NCBI GenBank assembly: GCA_965196605.1 | Contig: CBDAKK010000002.1 | Coordinates: forward strand, 289,309-353,308 | DNA from: CBDAKK01 sp965196605 | Lineage (GTDB): Bacteria > Spirochaetota > Spirochaetia > WTKD01 > G963693115 | Direction of reading: 5' to 3' | Length of the DNA stretch: 64,000 bases | Shown here: positions 8,382 to 18,494 of the stretch, one piece after another | Layout of the letters: each line of letters begins with the position of its first letter | How positions within the stretch are numbered: the stretch's first letter is position 1 | The notes under the pieces: model-generated | Told to the model about the DNA's origin: nothing | The model's database searches: none | Seen by the model: the letters and a program-made list of their open reading frames with translations, nothing else | Program-made: the position numbers and the translations under genes

Positions 8382-9464
8382 TTACAACATGGAGGGGAAG
8401 GGAAGGTCAGGCTCTATTGCAAAAGCATCTTCAAAGCCCCGCCTGTATTGAAACTCCACGACGTCTTTATCACGCGGGTAGATGAACTTTCCACCCACTT
8501 GCCAAATAAAGGGATTAAAGGTGTAACCGAGCCTTCGTCGCTTTAATTCCCATAACATGATAATTTCCCTTGTGTCGGCTTGAAAGTTTGTCCAAATATC
8601 ATGGTGCAACGGAATGACCACCTTGGTGTTCAAGGACTCTGCCATGCGTAAAATGTCTACAGAAGTAAGCTTGTCCGTCATGCCGCGGGGGTTCTCCCCA
8701 TAGGCACCCACCGCAACGTCTATGCTGTGGTCGTTTCCATGCTTGGCAAAATAATTTGAATAATGAGAATCACCCGCGTGGTAAAAACTGCCGCCAGAAG
8801 TTTTTATAAGGTAGTTTACAGCCTTGCGATTCATGTCCATTGGCATGGTGTTTTTAAGCGGCTCAGGTGAGTTGCTGGTTACAAGCTCCGTCCTGTCAAA
8901 GGACTCCAGTACAACAATTTCCACGTCTCGTATTGTAACCGTGTCGCCGGGCGCGACAGTACGGCAACGAGATTCGCTCACACCCCATTTTTTCCACAAA
9001 GCGGTGCAGGACTCTGGCCCAATAAAGGGGACATCCGCAGCGCAATTTTTTACAACTGCCGCGGCAACATTGGGGTCTATGTGGTCACTGTGGTCATGCG
9101 TTGCAAGTAAGGCATGGAGGCTTTTAATAGCAAAGGGGTCTATGACGCAGGGGGAATTTCGCAAATTGGGCTGCAGGTTTACGCAGCCTATCATGCGTTG
9201 GTGCTGGTGCTGCTTTTTCATGAATTTTTCTTTTTGAGTTTGCTTGCCCGTTTTGCACCATAAGTCCATACACAAATGCGTGCCTTCATGCGTTTTAAGC
9301 CACAGTCCCATGCAGCCAAGCCACCACAAGGCAAAGGTATTCGGCGCAACTTGTTCGGCTTCTATTTCTTCGTTAAGCCACGTACCCCACTCAGGAAAGG
9401 TACTCAAGAGCCATGATTCGCGTGTAATTTCATTAACTAAACTACTTGCCGCCATTAACAACAT
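8382..9464 (-). CDS. ulaG: L-ascorbate-6-phosphate lactonase
   Basis: A 360-residue metallo-beta-lactamase-fold hydrolase (E. coli UlaG has 354) that opens the lactone ring of ascorbate 6-phosphate to 3-keto-L-gulonate 6-phosphate. Seen: ITRESWLLSTFPEWGTWLNEE near the start, the metal site ATHDHSDHID, NYLIKTSGGSFYHAGDSHYSNYF, IPLHHDIWTNFQ, and the family C-terminus ending FAIEPDLPFPSML. First gene of the operon; its promoter must lie in 9465-9648. I keep the ATG at 9464; a second ATG at 9455 is possible, and neither has a strong Shine-Dalgarno sequence. Confidence 0.95.
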   Translation of the reverse strand: MLLMAASSLVNEITRESWLLSTFPEWGTWLNEEIEAEQVAPNTFALWWLGCMGLWLKTHEGTHLCMDLWCKTGKQTQKEKFMKKQHQHQRMIGCVNLQPNLRNSPCVIDPFAIKSLHALLATHDHSDHIDPNVAAAVVKNCAADVPFIGPESCTALWKKWGVSESRCRTVAPGDTVTIRDVEIVVLESFDRTELVTSNSPEPLKNTMPMDMNRKAVNYLIKTSGGSFYHAGDSHYSNYFAKHGNDHSIDVAVGAYGENPRGMTDKLTSVDILRMAESLNTKVVIPLHHDIWTNFQADTREIIMLWELKRRRLGYTFNPFIWQVGGKFIYPRDKDVVEFQYRRGFEDAFAIEPDLPFPSML

Positions 9465-9648
9465 GATAGTTTATTGCAAGATTCGTTGCAAGCTCCATTG
9501 AAAAAGAAGAAAACCATAACGAGTTCACACGCGCATTACACGGTTCTCGCACATGAGGACTGTATTATTGCTTGATGCAATACACTTACGACTCAAGGAA
9601 AACGTAAGTCGTAAGTACGCCACCCACATGCGCATTTTTACTTAGACC
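9465..9648. promoter_or_regulatory. Upstream region of the ula operon with two inverted repeats
   Basis: Two inverted repeats lie side by side. One is CTTACGACT at 9585-9593 paired with AGTCGTAAG at 9607-9615 (nine perfect pairs, 13-base spacer). The other is TATTGC at 9566-9571 paired with GCAATA at 9577-9582. They lie about 100-150 bases before the ulaG start and just after the stop of the lipoprotein gene. They may be a terminator for that gene or operators for an ascorbate regulator; no regulator gene is seen nearby and no T-run follows the first stem, which slightly favours an operator. Confidence 0.5.
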
Positions 9649-11253
9649 TTAGCGCACATGCTCCAATTTCATGGTGAGCTTTTTAGCTCGCGTAAAAGTA
9701 CTCACTACCAAGTTACCGTGCGCGTCTAAGTGCATGTTTTTCAATCCACGTCCAGAAGTAATTCGATGTACATTTTTCTGAGCATCTATCATATGTATAG
9801 CATTCATATGTATAGCATTATCTCGATTAAACTCACCAAGCACATAGAGGTTTCTTTTTTTATCTACTGCTATCCCTTTTACGTTTCCAAAAAAATTAAA
9901 TGGTAAACCATCACTCTGTTTCAACATATCACTTGTTCCATCAGGCTGTACTACGCGTGCATATGCAAAACCCGATCCTACAGCATATATCACACCAGTG
10001 TCATCTACAGCAAGAAAGTTATCCGTAGTAGTTGGTGTTGCCCCTACACGAGGAAATTGTGCCATTACTGTCATACCAGAAAATGCTTTGAACTCCATTT
10101 TAATAATACGATTTGAAGTGCTACAAAGATCAAAGAAATACAAATTATCTTGTGCATCAACAACTGGATTGTGGGGCCTAGAAATTGTAGAACAACCGCC
10201 AGCACCTGATACTTGAGGAAAACTTGCGTGCAATTCACCAACGTTACCACTGCTATCTATTGTTTTGATTCTATCATCATCGGTGACTGCAACATAAATT
10301 CTACCCTGACTATCCACAGCAATACCGTTGGAATTATTAAAAAATGATGCATTTTCAACCCCACCACTCAAAGTGCTGCGTTCATTGCCATTAATCGAAT
10401 TGTTAAACACGATGCGCTTAGGCTGCAAATTGGTGATTTTTTGTAATTCTACATTCTCATATAAAGCATACAGCGCATTATCAAAATCAAAAGCCATTCC
10501 TACTATGGACGCGCTAGGTGTCTTACTTGGAGAGTAGATACCTTCACCAAAAGACCCGCTAGGCTCATTAAGGAACGTATCCTCAATACTTACCGCAACA
10601 ACGGCAGATGTAGCATTACTCGACAAAGTATTACTCTTAACTACAAGCTCAAACTCATACTCTTTGGTTGGGGCAAAAACATCTTCTATACCATAGCGCA
10701 CTTCCCCCGTACTCCGAGCTCGTCTTTTTATTTTTTTTGTAGCAACAGGACGAGCTGTATCCCAATAATGTAGTTCATACTCAAGGTCTTCAAAGTCATC
10801 ATTATAAGGATTTTTCTCCCATGCTACGTCTAAAAACCAATGAGAACTACCCTTTGTAACGGTAAAATTACTTGGCGGATTTGGCTTGCCGGTAATACCC
10901 ATTTTTTTATATGAAGGCACGCTTTCAAAATCTACGTAAACAGCACTTACTGTAACAAAATATTCTACTCCAGATTTCAGCCCATCTATGGTATAGCCAA
11001 CATCTTGCGCACTTTCTCCAACAATTAGTGTTTTAGCACTATTATCATTATCCTCAAATCCATAGGTAACTTTATAGGCCATAATCTCTTCCGATATCTT
11101 TTTAGTATTCCATCGAAAAAACAAGGACTTCTTCTTAAATTGAATGTCTGTTATCTCAGGGCGTGGAACCACTTCCTCAGGAAAAACAATATCTGAGAAA
11201 TCACACCCCAAAATCAAAAAATAGCATAAAGCACCAACATAGAAAAACTTCAT
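9649..11253 (-). CDS. Lipoprotein with fibronectin III and NHL-like repeats
   Basis: A 534-residue protein with a signal peptide ending in the lipobox LILG-Cys17. Residues of about 30-230 look like two fibronectin type III domains (AYKVTYGFEDND, LKSGVEYFVTVSAVYVD; then EYELHYWDTARP, TKEYEFELVVKSNTL). Residues of about 240-530 look like NHL/SMP-30-type beta-propeller repeats (NGIAVDSQGRIYVAVTDDDRI, DNFLAVDDTGVIYAVGSGF, KGIAVDKKRNLYVLGEFN). Such folds bind other proteins or glycans, so a surface-attached role is likely. The gene is AT-richer than the ula and iol operons on either side. Function unknown. Confidence 0.8.
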   Translation of the reverse strand: MKFFYVGALCYFLILGCDFSDIVFPEEVVPRPEITDIQFKKKSLFFRWNTKKISEEIMAYKVTYGFEDNDNSAKTLIVGESAQDVGYTIDGLKSGVEYFVTVSAVYVDFESVPSYKKMGITGKPNPPSNFTVTKGSSHWFLDVAWEKNPYNDDFEDLEYELHYWDTARPVATKKIKRRARSTGEVRYGIEDVFAPTKEYEFELVVKSNTLSSNATSAVVAVSIEDTFLNEPSGSFGEGIYSPSKTPSASIVGMAFDFDNALYALYENVELQKITNLQPKRIVFNNSINGNERSTLSGGVENASFFNNSNGIAVDSQGRIYVAVTDDDRIKTIDSSGNVGELHASFPQVSGAGGCSTISRPHNPVVDAQDNLYFFDLCSTSNRIIKMEFKAFSGMTVMAQFPRVGATPTTTDNFLAVDDTGVIYAVGSGFAYARVVQPDGTSDMLKQSDGLPFNFFGNVKGIAVDKKRNLYVLGEFNRDNAIHMNAIHMIDAQKNVHRITSGRGLKNMHLDAHGNLVVSTFTRAKKLTMKLEHVR

Positions 11254-11385
11254 ATTGAAATGAATAAGAAATTTTGAAGTTAAATACTAGCGCAAAAATG
11301 AAATTATTTATAATTAAAGCATAAATGATATAAATACATTAACAATAAAGCTAATTATTAACATAAAATTAAACAAAAAGGTGTT

Positions 11386-12486
11386 CTACTTCACCTGTAT
11401 CATAACTTCACGCACAATTTTTATAAGCTCGTCATACCCCGCGGCAAACTGCAGTAAGGTACGCGCAGTAGCGCCGTAAGTATCAAACTGTTGTGGACTC
11501 AAGCCCTTTGGCTCATAGGCTTTTTTAAAATCTGTAAAATACCGATTAAGCCCCTTGACTATTGCAGAGTCCACCGCAACATGCATGCGCTCTTGTACAG
11601 CTACGTCGCTTTTGTTAAAGCGCACCTGCCATTTATATGGAATAGTTTCTATAACATTTCCACCTATAAACTCAGACCAGTGGTAGTGGTTACGATATGC
11701 CGCAGCAAGCAAGGTTGTACGGTACTGCTTTTCCTGATATATCTCATATGCACGCTTCATGCACGCAACGCCCGCCCATTCCAAAATTTCTGGGTCTACA
11801 ATAACGCCATCGCGCTCGGCAATTGCTTTCAACCAGTCGTCCAAACGACCGACCATAATGGTACACACGGGGTGTATTTCGCCTACGCTCTTGCCTTCTG
11901 CCTCACGCCGTGCAAGCCCCCGCTCCACCGCTTCAGCTACCGCTATGTCCTGTGGCACGGTGAAACACACGGTGGCATTAACGCTGACCCCCTCGTAGGT
12001 TACCTTTTCAATAGCTTCAATACCCGCTTTGGTAGCAGGTAGTTTTACTTGCATATTGGCGCCAAGCGTTGCAAAATGTAGTGCTTGTTGCACAAGTTCT
12101 TGAGCATTTTGATAGTACTTTGTATTCGTCTGTATGGAAATTCTCCCCACAGCCTTTGTGGGCGAAAATTGTTTTTTAAGTACCTTTGCGCCTTCCTTCG
12201 CCGCATACTCTATCATGTACCACGCAATGTCATCTTCGGTTGCATGTGGATTATCTTTTATTGCCTTTTTCAAGGTTTTCTCATAAGACGAAAATTCCTT
12301 TTCAAGCACGGTTTTCACAATGACGGGGTTTGTCGTTGCCCCAGTCGCACCACGCGCCACCGCATACTGCAGCTCACCAATAGAACAAGAGTCGTTCCAA
12401 TAGCGCGTTGGCGTAGTTGCTGCCATCTCATGCAGTGTATCCTTATATGTTTTTTTAGATGCTTGCTTCTTTGTTGTAGCTGCCAT
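11386..12486 (-). CDS. Divergent transaldolase-family protein of the iol cluster
   Basis: A 366-residue protein with the transaldolase-type start RYWNDSCSIGELQYAVARG followed by ATGATTNPVIVK (the family TNP motif) and the Lys-containing MQVKLPATKAGIEAIEKV, then VNATVCFTVPQDIAVAEAV and ECMF-like Arg/Ser segments (IMVGRLDDWLKAI). It is longer and quite unlike the ordinary transaldolase at 35769-36707. It lies 37 bases after iolA in the same direction, at the end of an inositol-type operon. Canonical inositol pathways cleave with the IolJ aldolase; a role in cleaving or rearranging an inositol-derived sugar phosphate is my inference. The N-terminus is rich in Ala, Thr and Lys. Confidence 0.75.
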   Translation of the reverse strand: MAATTKKQASKKTYKDTLHEMAATTPTRYWNDSCSIGELQYAVARGATGATTNPVIVKTVLEKEFSSYEKTLKKAIKDNPHATEDDIAWYMIEYAAKEGAKVLKKQFSPTKAVGRISIQTNTKYYQNAQELVQQALHFATLGANMQVKLPATKAGIEAIEKVTYEGVSVNATVCFTVPQDIAVAEAVERGLARREAEGKSVGEIHPVCTIMVGRLDDWLKAIAERDGVIVDPEILEWAGVACMKRAYEIYQEKQYRTTLLAAAYRNHYHWSEFIGGNVIETIPYKWQVRFNKSDVAVQERMHVAVDSAIVKGLNRYFTDFKKAYEPKGLSPQQFDTYGATARTLLQFAAGYDELIKIVREVMIQVK

Positions 12487-12523
12487 AATAACTCCTTAAA
12501 TATTGTATGTGTAACTTACTTAT

Positions 12524-13975
12524 TTAACTCATCCAGTCTCGTTTGTCTTCAGGGTTCCACTTTGTGGTAATTTTTATAGTGTCAGTAAAAAACTCCACAT
12601 TAGGCCAACCAGTAATGCCACCTTGCCCAAAACGAGAATGCTTTATTCCCCCAAAGGAAAATGGCTCACGTGGCACGGGAATGCCGATGTTGACGCCAAC
12701 CATGCCCGCCTGCAAGGCTTTTACCGCTTCTTGAGCAACGCGCCCGTTTTGCGTAAAAACAGCGGTGCCATTGCCGTAGGGGGAGGCGTTTTGTAAACGC
12801 AGGGCTTCTTCTAAAGTGCGCGCACTTAAAACTTCAAGCGTGGGACCAAATATTTCCTCCAAGGGCATTGCGCCTTCATGCCCCCGCCAGTCTATAATAG
12901 ACGGGCCTATATGGTAGCCACCAGCCATGCCCGCGACCTCCGCTGCGCGCCCATCCACAAGCAACCTTGCACCCGCATGCTTTGCAGCGTCCAAGTAGTT
13001 CTTAATCTTCTCCACCGCATCTTGCGTAACAAGCGGCGGTATATCAAGCCCCGCCTTCATTGTTTTTACGCGCGCAACAATGGCATTGAGTATTTTGTCA
13101 CTATTGCCCACCGTTATTAAGACAGAAGCCGCCATGCAACGCTGCCCCGCCATGCCGCAAAACGCAGCAATAATGTCGTCAGCCGTGTGCTCATGCGCGT
13201 CTTCGGTAACAAGCATGTAGTTTTTTGCGCCGCCGTACGTCATTGCGCGCTTCAGTGCATGCGTTGCGCGTCTATAGACCGCCTTTGCAACAGGAGTAGA
13301 GCCCACAAAGGTAAGCGCGGCAATGCCTTCATTGTCACATATGCTTTCGACTGTTTCCTTACCGCCAATGACCACGCTCAAAAGCCCCTCGGGCAAGCCC
13401 GCCTGCTTCCACAACTCTGCGCTTTTTATTGCACACAGTGGCGTCACTTCAGACGGTTTCAAGACCACGGCGTTGCCGACCGCAAGGGCATTAGGCACTG
13501 TCCAGTGTGGAACCATAATGGGGAAGTTAAAGGGCGTTATGCTTGCAACAACGCCAAGTGGCACGCGCATGGTTTTACATTCCACGCCACGGCTCACCTC
13601 TTGCACACCGCCAGAAATAAGCTGAGGCAAGGACGCGGCGTATTCAGTAAGCTCAATTGCCTTATCGACACCCGCGTATGCCTCTGCCATGCTTTTGCCA
13701 TTTTCAAGATGACACAATTCTGCAAGTTCGTCCCTATGCTTTATAAGCAAGTTCCTATATTCATAGTGCACCTGCACGCGCATTTTTGCCGTGCACGCCG
13801 CCCATGCCTTTTGAGCAGGCTCAGCCGCTTCAACAGCGCGCTGCACATCTTCAGCAGTAGACTCGCGGTAAGACCCAAGCACACTGCCATCCAGCGGTGA
13901 AAAGACTTTCTTTTCCACACCAGATCCTAGACACCGCGTGCCACCTATAACATTATGTATGGCGCCGTATTTCAT
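12524..13975 (-). CDS. iolA: Methylmalonate/malonate-semialdehyde dehydrogenase (CoA-acylating)
   Basis: A 483-residue aldehyde dehydrogenase of the MmsA/IolA type (B. subtilis IolA has 487). Seen: ITPFNFPIMVPHWTVPNALA, VVLKPSEVTPLCA, ALTFVGSTPVAKAVY, the catalytic Cys in GMAGQRCMAAS, and the C-terminal PREPFSFGGIKHSRFG. It oxidises malonic semialdehyde with CoA and NAD+ to acetyl-CoA and CO2, the last step of inositol breakdown, or methylmalonic semialdehyde in valine breakdown. It directly follows iolD (17 bases), which makes the inositol role the likely one. Confidence 0.93.
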   Translation of the reverse strand: MKYGAIHNVIGGTRCLGSGVEKKVFSPLDGSVLGSYRESTAEDVQRAVEAAEPAQKAWAACTAKMRVQVHYEYRNLLIKHRDELAELCHLENGKSMAEAYAGVDKAIELTEYAASLPQLISGGVQEVSRGVECKTMRVPLGVVASITPFNFPIMVPHWTVPNALAVGNAVVLKPSEVTPLCAIKSAELWKQAGLPEGLLSVVIGGKETVESICDNEGIAALTFVGSTPVAKAVYRRATHALKRAMTYGGAKNYMLVTEDAHEHTADDIIAAFCGMAGQRCMAASVLITVGNSDKILNAIVARVKTMKAGLDIPPLVTQDAVEKIKNYLDAAKHAGARLLVDGRAAEVAGMAGGYHIGPSIIDWRGHEGAMPLEEIFGPTLEVLSARTLEEALRLQNASPYGNGTAVFTQNGRVAQEAVKALQAGMVGVNIGIPVPREPFSFGGIKHSRFGQGGITGWPNVEFFTDTIKITTKWNPEDKRDWMS

Positions 13976-13992
13976 TCTTCACACAACCTCTT

Positions 13993-15858
13993 CTAAAACT
14001 TCCTCGCTTTACCTCTATGTTCTTCCATAACCGCGTGAGCATCAGTTACCGCACTCTTAGAAGAAACCGAGGGCGTGCCCGCATTCCACCATGTATCATA
14101 GCCATGCGTCATAGACTTTGCGCTACTCTTCGCATCTATAAGCGCAGGCACACGCGCGCGCAATGCCTTTCGATAGGCCTTTCTCAATTCGTGTTCTGTA
14201 GTGGCAGTACGCGCTATGCAACCATAACTGCGTGCATTTGCAGCAAAATCTATTGGAACGTAGTCTCCATCTAGTTTACCTGTTTTTTCATTTCTAAATT
14301 TACGCTCACAAGCAAACTGCGTAATACCCTGACTGGTTTGCAAATTATCTATGCACTGCCACCCTCCGTTGTCTACAACCAAGACATTTATTTTTATGCC
14401 CTCGGCACGCGCAGTCACTATTTCTTGGTGCATCATAAGATAACTACCATCACCAACCAAAACCCATACTTCGCGCCGCGGCTCGGCAATTTTCACCCCA
14501 ATTGCAGCAGCAACCTCATAGCCCATACACGAATAGGCATATTCCAAATGGTATGAACCTTCTGTTCTCACGCGCCACAAGCGCTCCACATCAGAGGGCA
14601 AACTACCCGAAGAACATACAATAACCGCGCTTTTGGGGAGCAACTCCTCGTTCATCATGCCGAGTATGCGCGTTTGACTCAGCTTGCCCTCTTCAGAAGA
14701 CTGGGCGCTATAAAGCCTTGCAACTTCAGCATCCCACTCTTTCCTTACCGTGTTGATGTACCCCGCTTCATAGCCTGAAGTGTAGCGCCTTCTTTTTAAT
14801 TCCTTGCCCAGTTCTTTGAGCGAAATTTTTGCATCACCAAGAAAAGGGTGTGCATTCATTTTGTATGCATCCATTGCATTTACATTGATGCTTATAATAT
14901 CGAGCTCGGGGTTTTGATACTGCCACTTTGACGCAGTGTGAAAGTCGTTAAGCCTTGTACCCACCGCAATGATGCAATCCGCTTCCTTGGCAATGCGGTT
15001 AGCGGCGGCCGTGCCCGTAGTGCCTATGCCACCTAAATTAAGCGAGTCAACAGAACGCAAGGCGCCCTTCCCGGCCTGCGTTTGGGCATATGGTATGCCA
15101 AAGGCATGCGCAAATTTTTGACAGCGAACTGCCGCGTGTGAATACTTTACCCCACCGCCCAGTATCAGGAGTGGCTTTTTTTTCTGCACAAGAATGTCAG
15201 CAATTCTCTCAACAGCGCCGAGACTTAAAGGCCTCCTCTGTATAACGTGTACGCGTTTTTGAAAAAATTCCTCAGGGTAGTCATAGGACTCTGCAATGGC
15301 ATCTTGCGGTAGCGAAAGCGTGACCGCACCTGTGGCGGCGGGGTCGGTGAGCACGCGCATTGCATTAATGGCAGCGCTCATAAGCTGCTCGGGTCGAGAT
15401 ATTCTGTCCCAATATTTACTTACCGCCTTAAACGCGTCGTTTGAGCTAATGGTGTAATCGTGCTCATGCTCCACCTGCTGCAACACGGGGTCGGGCTGCC
15501 TATTCGCGAATATATCGCCGGGAAGAAACAACACGGGTATGCGGTTTGCTGTTGCCGTTGCCGCAGCGGTTACCATGTTCATGGCACCCGGTCCTACGGA
15601 ACTTGATACCGCCATTATTTGTAGTCGGTTTTTCTGCTTCGCAAACCCCATGGCCATATGCCCCGCACCTTGCTCATTTTGGGTGCGGTAAAATTTCAAA
15701 GACGTCTCCATTTCGGCAAGCGCCTCTCCAATGCCGAGCACGTTACCATGTCCAAAAATGCCCGTAATACCATGTACAAACTTCGTTTGCACACCATCCA
15801 ATTCTATGTACTGGTTATCTAAAAAACGGACAAGCGCTTGCCCAGTCGTATATTTCAT
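13993..15858 (-). CDS. iolD: 3D-(3,5/4)-trihydroxycyclohexane-1,2-dione hydrolase
   Basis: A 621-residue thiamine-diphosphate enzyme (B. subtilis IolD has 637) that hydrolyses the ring diketone of inositol breakdown to 5-deoxyglucuronate. Seen: FVHGITGIFGHGNVLGIGEAL, QNEQGAGHMAMGFAKQ with the catalytic-type Glu, and the cofactor motif GDGSYLMMHQEI to VDNGGWQCIDNLQ. An AGGTAAGTAT ribosome site precedes the ATG. It lies between the transporter and iolA. The dehydrogenase IolG, the dehydratase IolE, IolB, IolC and IolJ are not in this window and must be elsewhere or replaced. Confidence 0.94.
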   Translation of the reverse strand: MKYTTGQALVRFLDNQYIELDGVQTKFVHGITGIFGHGNVLGIGEALAEMETSLKFYRTQNEQGAGHMAMGFAKQKNRLQIMAVSSSVGPGAMNMVTAAATATANRIPVLFLPGDIFANRQPDPVLQQVEHEHDYTISSNDAFKAVSKYWDRISRPEQLMSAAINAMRVLTDPAATGAVTLSLPQDAIAESYDYPEEFFQKRVHVIQRRPLSLGAVERIADILVQKKKPLLILGGGVKYSHAAVRCQKFAHAFGIPYAQTQAGKGALRSVDSLNLGGIGTTGTAAANRIAKEADCIIAVGTRLNDFHTASKWQYQNPELDIISINVNAMDAYKMNAHPFLGDAKISLKELGKELKRRRYTSGYEAGYINTVRKEWDAEVARLYSAQSSEEGKLSQTRILGMMNEELLPKSAVIVCSSGSLPSDVERLWRVRTEGSYHLEYAYSCMGYEVAAAIGVKIAEPRREVWVLVGDGSYLMMHQEIVTARAEGIKINVLVVDNGGWQCIDNLQTSQGITQFACERKFRNEKTGKLDGDYVPIDFAANARSYGCIARTATTEHELRKAYRKALRARVPALIDAKSSAKSMTHGYDTWWNAGTPSVSSKSAVTDAHAVMEEHRGKARKF

Positions 15859-15944
15859 ATACTTACCTCCAAAGTAAAAAGTATAATTTTTTATTTATGC
15901 TGCAAAAAAAAGGGCAATGCACCCGACAGCATTCTGAGATGCTG

Positions 15945-16934
15945 CTATTTTTGCGTTTTCAGTTTTCGTTTCTGAACATCAACTATAACTGCAATGACGA
16001 TAATAGCTCCGCGTACTATTTGTTGCCAATAGGGACTCACAAACATGAGGTCAAGCCCGTTTTTAATACTACCTATAATCAGCGTTCCAACTATTACACC
16101 TGGAATAGTGCCAACCCCTCCATACAAACTTGTTCCACCTATAACCGATGACGCTATGGCATCGAGTTCGTAGAGCATACCACTTGTTGGTTGCCCACTT
16201 GCAACTATTCCCGTCACAATAATACCCGCCAAACCTGACAGAATTCCGGCATACGTATACACAAGCACAAGCGCCTTATCGGTCTTTATTCCCGAGGCTC
16301 TCGCAGCTTGAATATTTCCACCTATCGCAAGAGCATAACGCCCAAAGCGCGTCTTTTCTAACAGAAGGTGAGAAATAATTATAAAAAGAATCAGAATCCA
16401 AATTGGCATTGGAATACCAAGCACCTTGCCTTGCCCTAAAAAAACCAGAGCAGGGTTTAAGTCGCCTATGGTAGCACCCTTTGTAGGCAGAAGCGCAAGC
16501 CCTCGCCCAGCAGTCATCATGCCGAGCGTCGCAATAAACGGCGGAATGTCCATCTTAGTTATTATAACACCATTTATAAATCCTGCAAGCGCACCAGCAA
16601 ACAAACCAACAAATAAAGGCACAATAAGCGGCAATTCGGGCAGCCACGAAATAAATTTTAGCTTTGCGCTCGCAGTTTGTGCAAAAAGCGCCGTAACAAC
16701 AGCCGAGAAAGCCACCACCGAACCCGAGGATAAATCTATGCCGGTGGTAATAATAACAATGGTAACCCCCATGGCAATAAGCGCTATGGGCGTCATGTTC
16801 AGCATAACATTTAAAATGTTCGTAATTCGCAAAGTCGTGCCGCCAGTAAGCAAGGCAAAAAACAAAACAATCAAGCCGAGCACAAAGACAATGCCCCAAT
16901 CATAAAAAACATCGTGAATATTTTTCTTTCCCAT
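15945..16934 (-). CDS. ABC sugar/cyclitol transporter permease (RbsC type), second copy
   Basis: A 329-residue membrane protein of the RbsC/XylH permease family. Many membrane segments begin with FVLGLIVLFFALLTGG. Family stretches: TIVIITTGIDLSSGSVVAFSA, PPFIATLGMMTAGRGLALL, GIKTDKALVLVYTYAGILSG and ELDAIASSVIGGTSLYGGVGT. Starts three bases after the ATPase gene. Together with the permease at 18495-19478 it gives a two-permease transporter, so the pore is probably a heterodimer. Substrate inferred to be myo-inositol or a related cyclitol from the linked iolD and iolA. Confidence 0.92.
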   Translation of the reverse strand: MGKKNIHDVFYDWGIVFVLGLIVLFFALLTGGTTLRITNILNVMLNMTPIALIAMGVTIVIITTGIDLSSGSVVAFSAVVTALFAQTASAKLKFISWLPELPLIVPLFVGLFAGALAGFINGVIITKMDIPPFIATLGMMTAGRGLALLPTKGATIGDLNPALVFLGQGKVLGIPMPIWILILFIIISHLLLEKTRFGRYALAIGGNIQAARASGIKTDKALVLVYTYAGILSGLAGIIVTGIVASGQPTSGMLYELDAIASSVIGGTSLYGGVGTIPGVIVGTLIIGSIKNGLDLMFVSPYWQQIVRGAIIVIAVIVDVQKRKLKTQK

Positions 16935-16936
16935 AT

Positions 16937-18481
16937 CTATACTTCGCTTAATTTATAGCGCCCCTCATCAAAAGTCTCCAGCGATTCACCCGTTGCCAAA
17001 TGCAGTATTTTTTCCTGCGTTGCTTCTGCGCGTAAAAGCTCGCCAGACTTTTGTCCACCGTGCATCACAATAATGCGGTCTGACATGCCGAGCACTTCCG
17101 GTAGTTCAGACGATATCATAACAATGCTCTTTCCTTGGTTGGCAAGCCCCACCATTATTTTGTGTATTTCAGATTTTGCACCCACATCTATGCCACGCGT
17201 AGGCTCATCTAATATGAGAATGTCGGGGTCCATGAGCAGCCACCGTGCCACCAGTACCTTTTGCTGATTACCTTCGCTGAGCTTAGAAACCAGCTGCTGT
17301 AAATGCGGCGTCTTAATATTAAGCAGTTCACGCTGTTTACGCGAAATTGTCTTTATGTCGCGTTTTTTAAGCACAAGGCCTGCGCGCAGAAAATGCTGTA
17401 TATCCGCCATGATGATGTTGTCCGAAACACTCAAAGACAAATACAACCCGGTACTTTTTCTATCTTCAGTTAACAACGCCATTCTATGGCGTATAGCATC
17501 CCGAGGATTATCAATAGTTATGCGCTCATTGCGCAAAAACACCTCACCGCCCGTTTTGCAACTAACCCCAAAGAGACACTCCAAAACTTCCGTGCGCCCT
17601 GAACCAACCAGCCCCGCAAAACCGAGTATTTCACCTTTACGCAAGTCAAAACTCACGTTTTCAAAAATGCCTTTGCGGCTTAAATTTTTCACAGACAAAA
17701 CCACGTCCCCAATAGGCACGTCCTGCTTAGGAAACAGGTGCTTCACTTCGCGACCAACCATCATGGTCACCAGCGCTTCTCTCGAAATGTCTTTCGTTTT
17801 TCCGCAGCCCACGTAAGAGCCGTCTCTATACACGGTAATTTCATCGGTTATTTTGTACACCTCATCGAGCTTGTGCGTTATAAAAATAACCGACACGCCT
17901 TTAGCAACTAAGCCGCGTATCATGGTAAATAAATGCTCAACCTCTGACTCGGTTATAGTACTCGTTGGTTCATCCATGATAATAAGGTCTGCATTGTACG
18001 AAATTGCCTTTGCAATTTCCACCATCTGCGTTTGCGCCACACTTAAATCTATCATTTTCAGGCTAGGGTCTATGGGTATTTCGAGTTCCTTGAGGAGCTT
18101 CTTAGCGTTTTCATTCATGGCGCGCTTATCCACAAAGCTGCCCATGCGTAAGGGTTCGCGTCCAAGGTATATATTTTCCGCAACGCTCATATGAGGCACT
18201 GGAGAAAGCTCTTGATGTATCATCGATATGCCTGCTTTGAGAGCATCCTCGGTGGTCTGAAAAATTACGCGCTTACCCCGCAAAAAAAGATCTTCCTCGT
18301 CGGGGTGGTATATGCCTATTAAAATTTTCATGAGCGTGGATTTGCCTGCGCCGTTCTCCCCCATAAGCGCGTGAACCACGCCCTTGCGCACTTGCAAATT
18401 TACTGTGCTCAAGGCCTTAACGCCGGGAAACGACTTTGAAATATTTTTTGCTTCTAGTATGTAATTACAGTCTTCACTCAT
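16937..18481 (-). CDS. ABC sugar/cyclitol transporter ATPase (RbsA type, two nucleotide-binding domains)
   Basis: A 514-residue tandem ATPase. Domain 1 has Walker A GENGAGKSTLMKIL, signature LSVAQTQMVEIAKA and Walker B LIIMDEPTSTI; domain 2 has the degenerate GLVGSGRTEVLECLFG, signature LSEGNQQKVLVARW and LILDEPTRGIDVGAKSE. This one-sided P-loop pattern is normal for RbsA/MglA/XylG proteins. I place the start at the ATG at 18481 (MSEDCNYILEAKNISKSFPG), since the longer frame runs back into the upstream permease gene. It powers uptake through the permeases on both sides. Confidence 0.93.
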   Translation of the reverse strand: MSEDCNYILEAKNISKSFPGVKALSTVNLQVRKGVVHALMGENGAGKSTLMKILIGIYHPDEEDLFLRGKRVIFQTTEDALKAGISMIHQELSPVPHMSVAENIYLGREPLRMGSFVDKRAMNENAKKLLKELEIPIDPSLKMIDLSVAQTQMVEIAKAISYNADLIIMDEPTSTITESEVEHLFTMIRGLVAKGVSVIFITHKLDEVYKITDEITVYRDGSYVGCGKTKDISREALVTMMVGREVKHLFPKQDVPIGDVVLSVKNLSRKGIFENVSFDLRKGEILGFAGLVGSGRTEVLECLFGVSCKTGGEVFLRNERITIDNPRDAIRHRMALLTEDRKSTGLYLSLSVSDNIIMADIQHFLRAGLVLKKRDIKTISRKQRELLNIKTPHLQQLVSKLSEGNQQKVLVARWLLMDPDILILDEPTRGIDVGAKSEIHKIMVGLANQGKSIVMISSELPEVLGMSDRIIVMHGGQKSGELLRAEATQEKILHLATGESLETFDEGRYKLSEV

Positions 18482-18494
18482 GAGGTTTTTACGT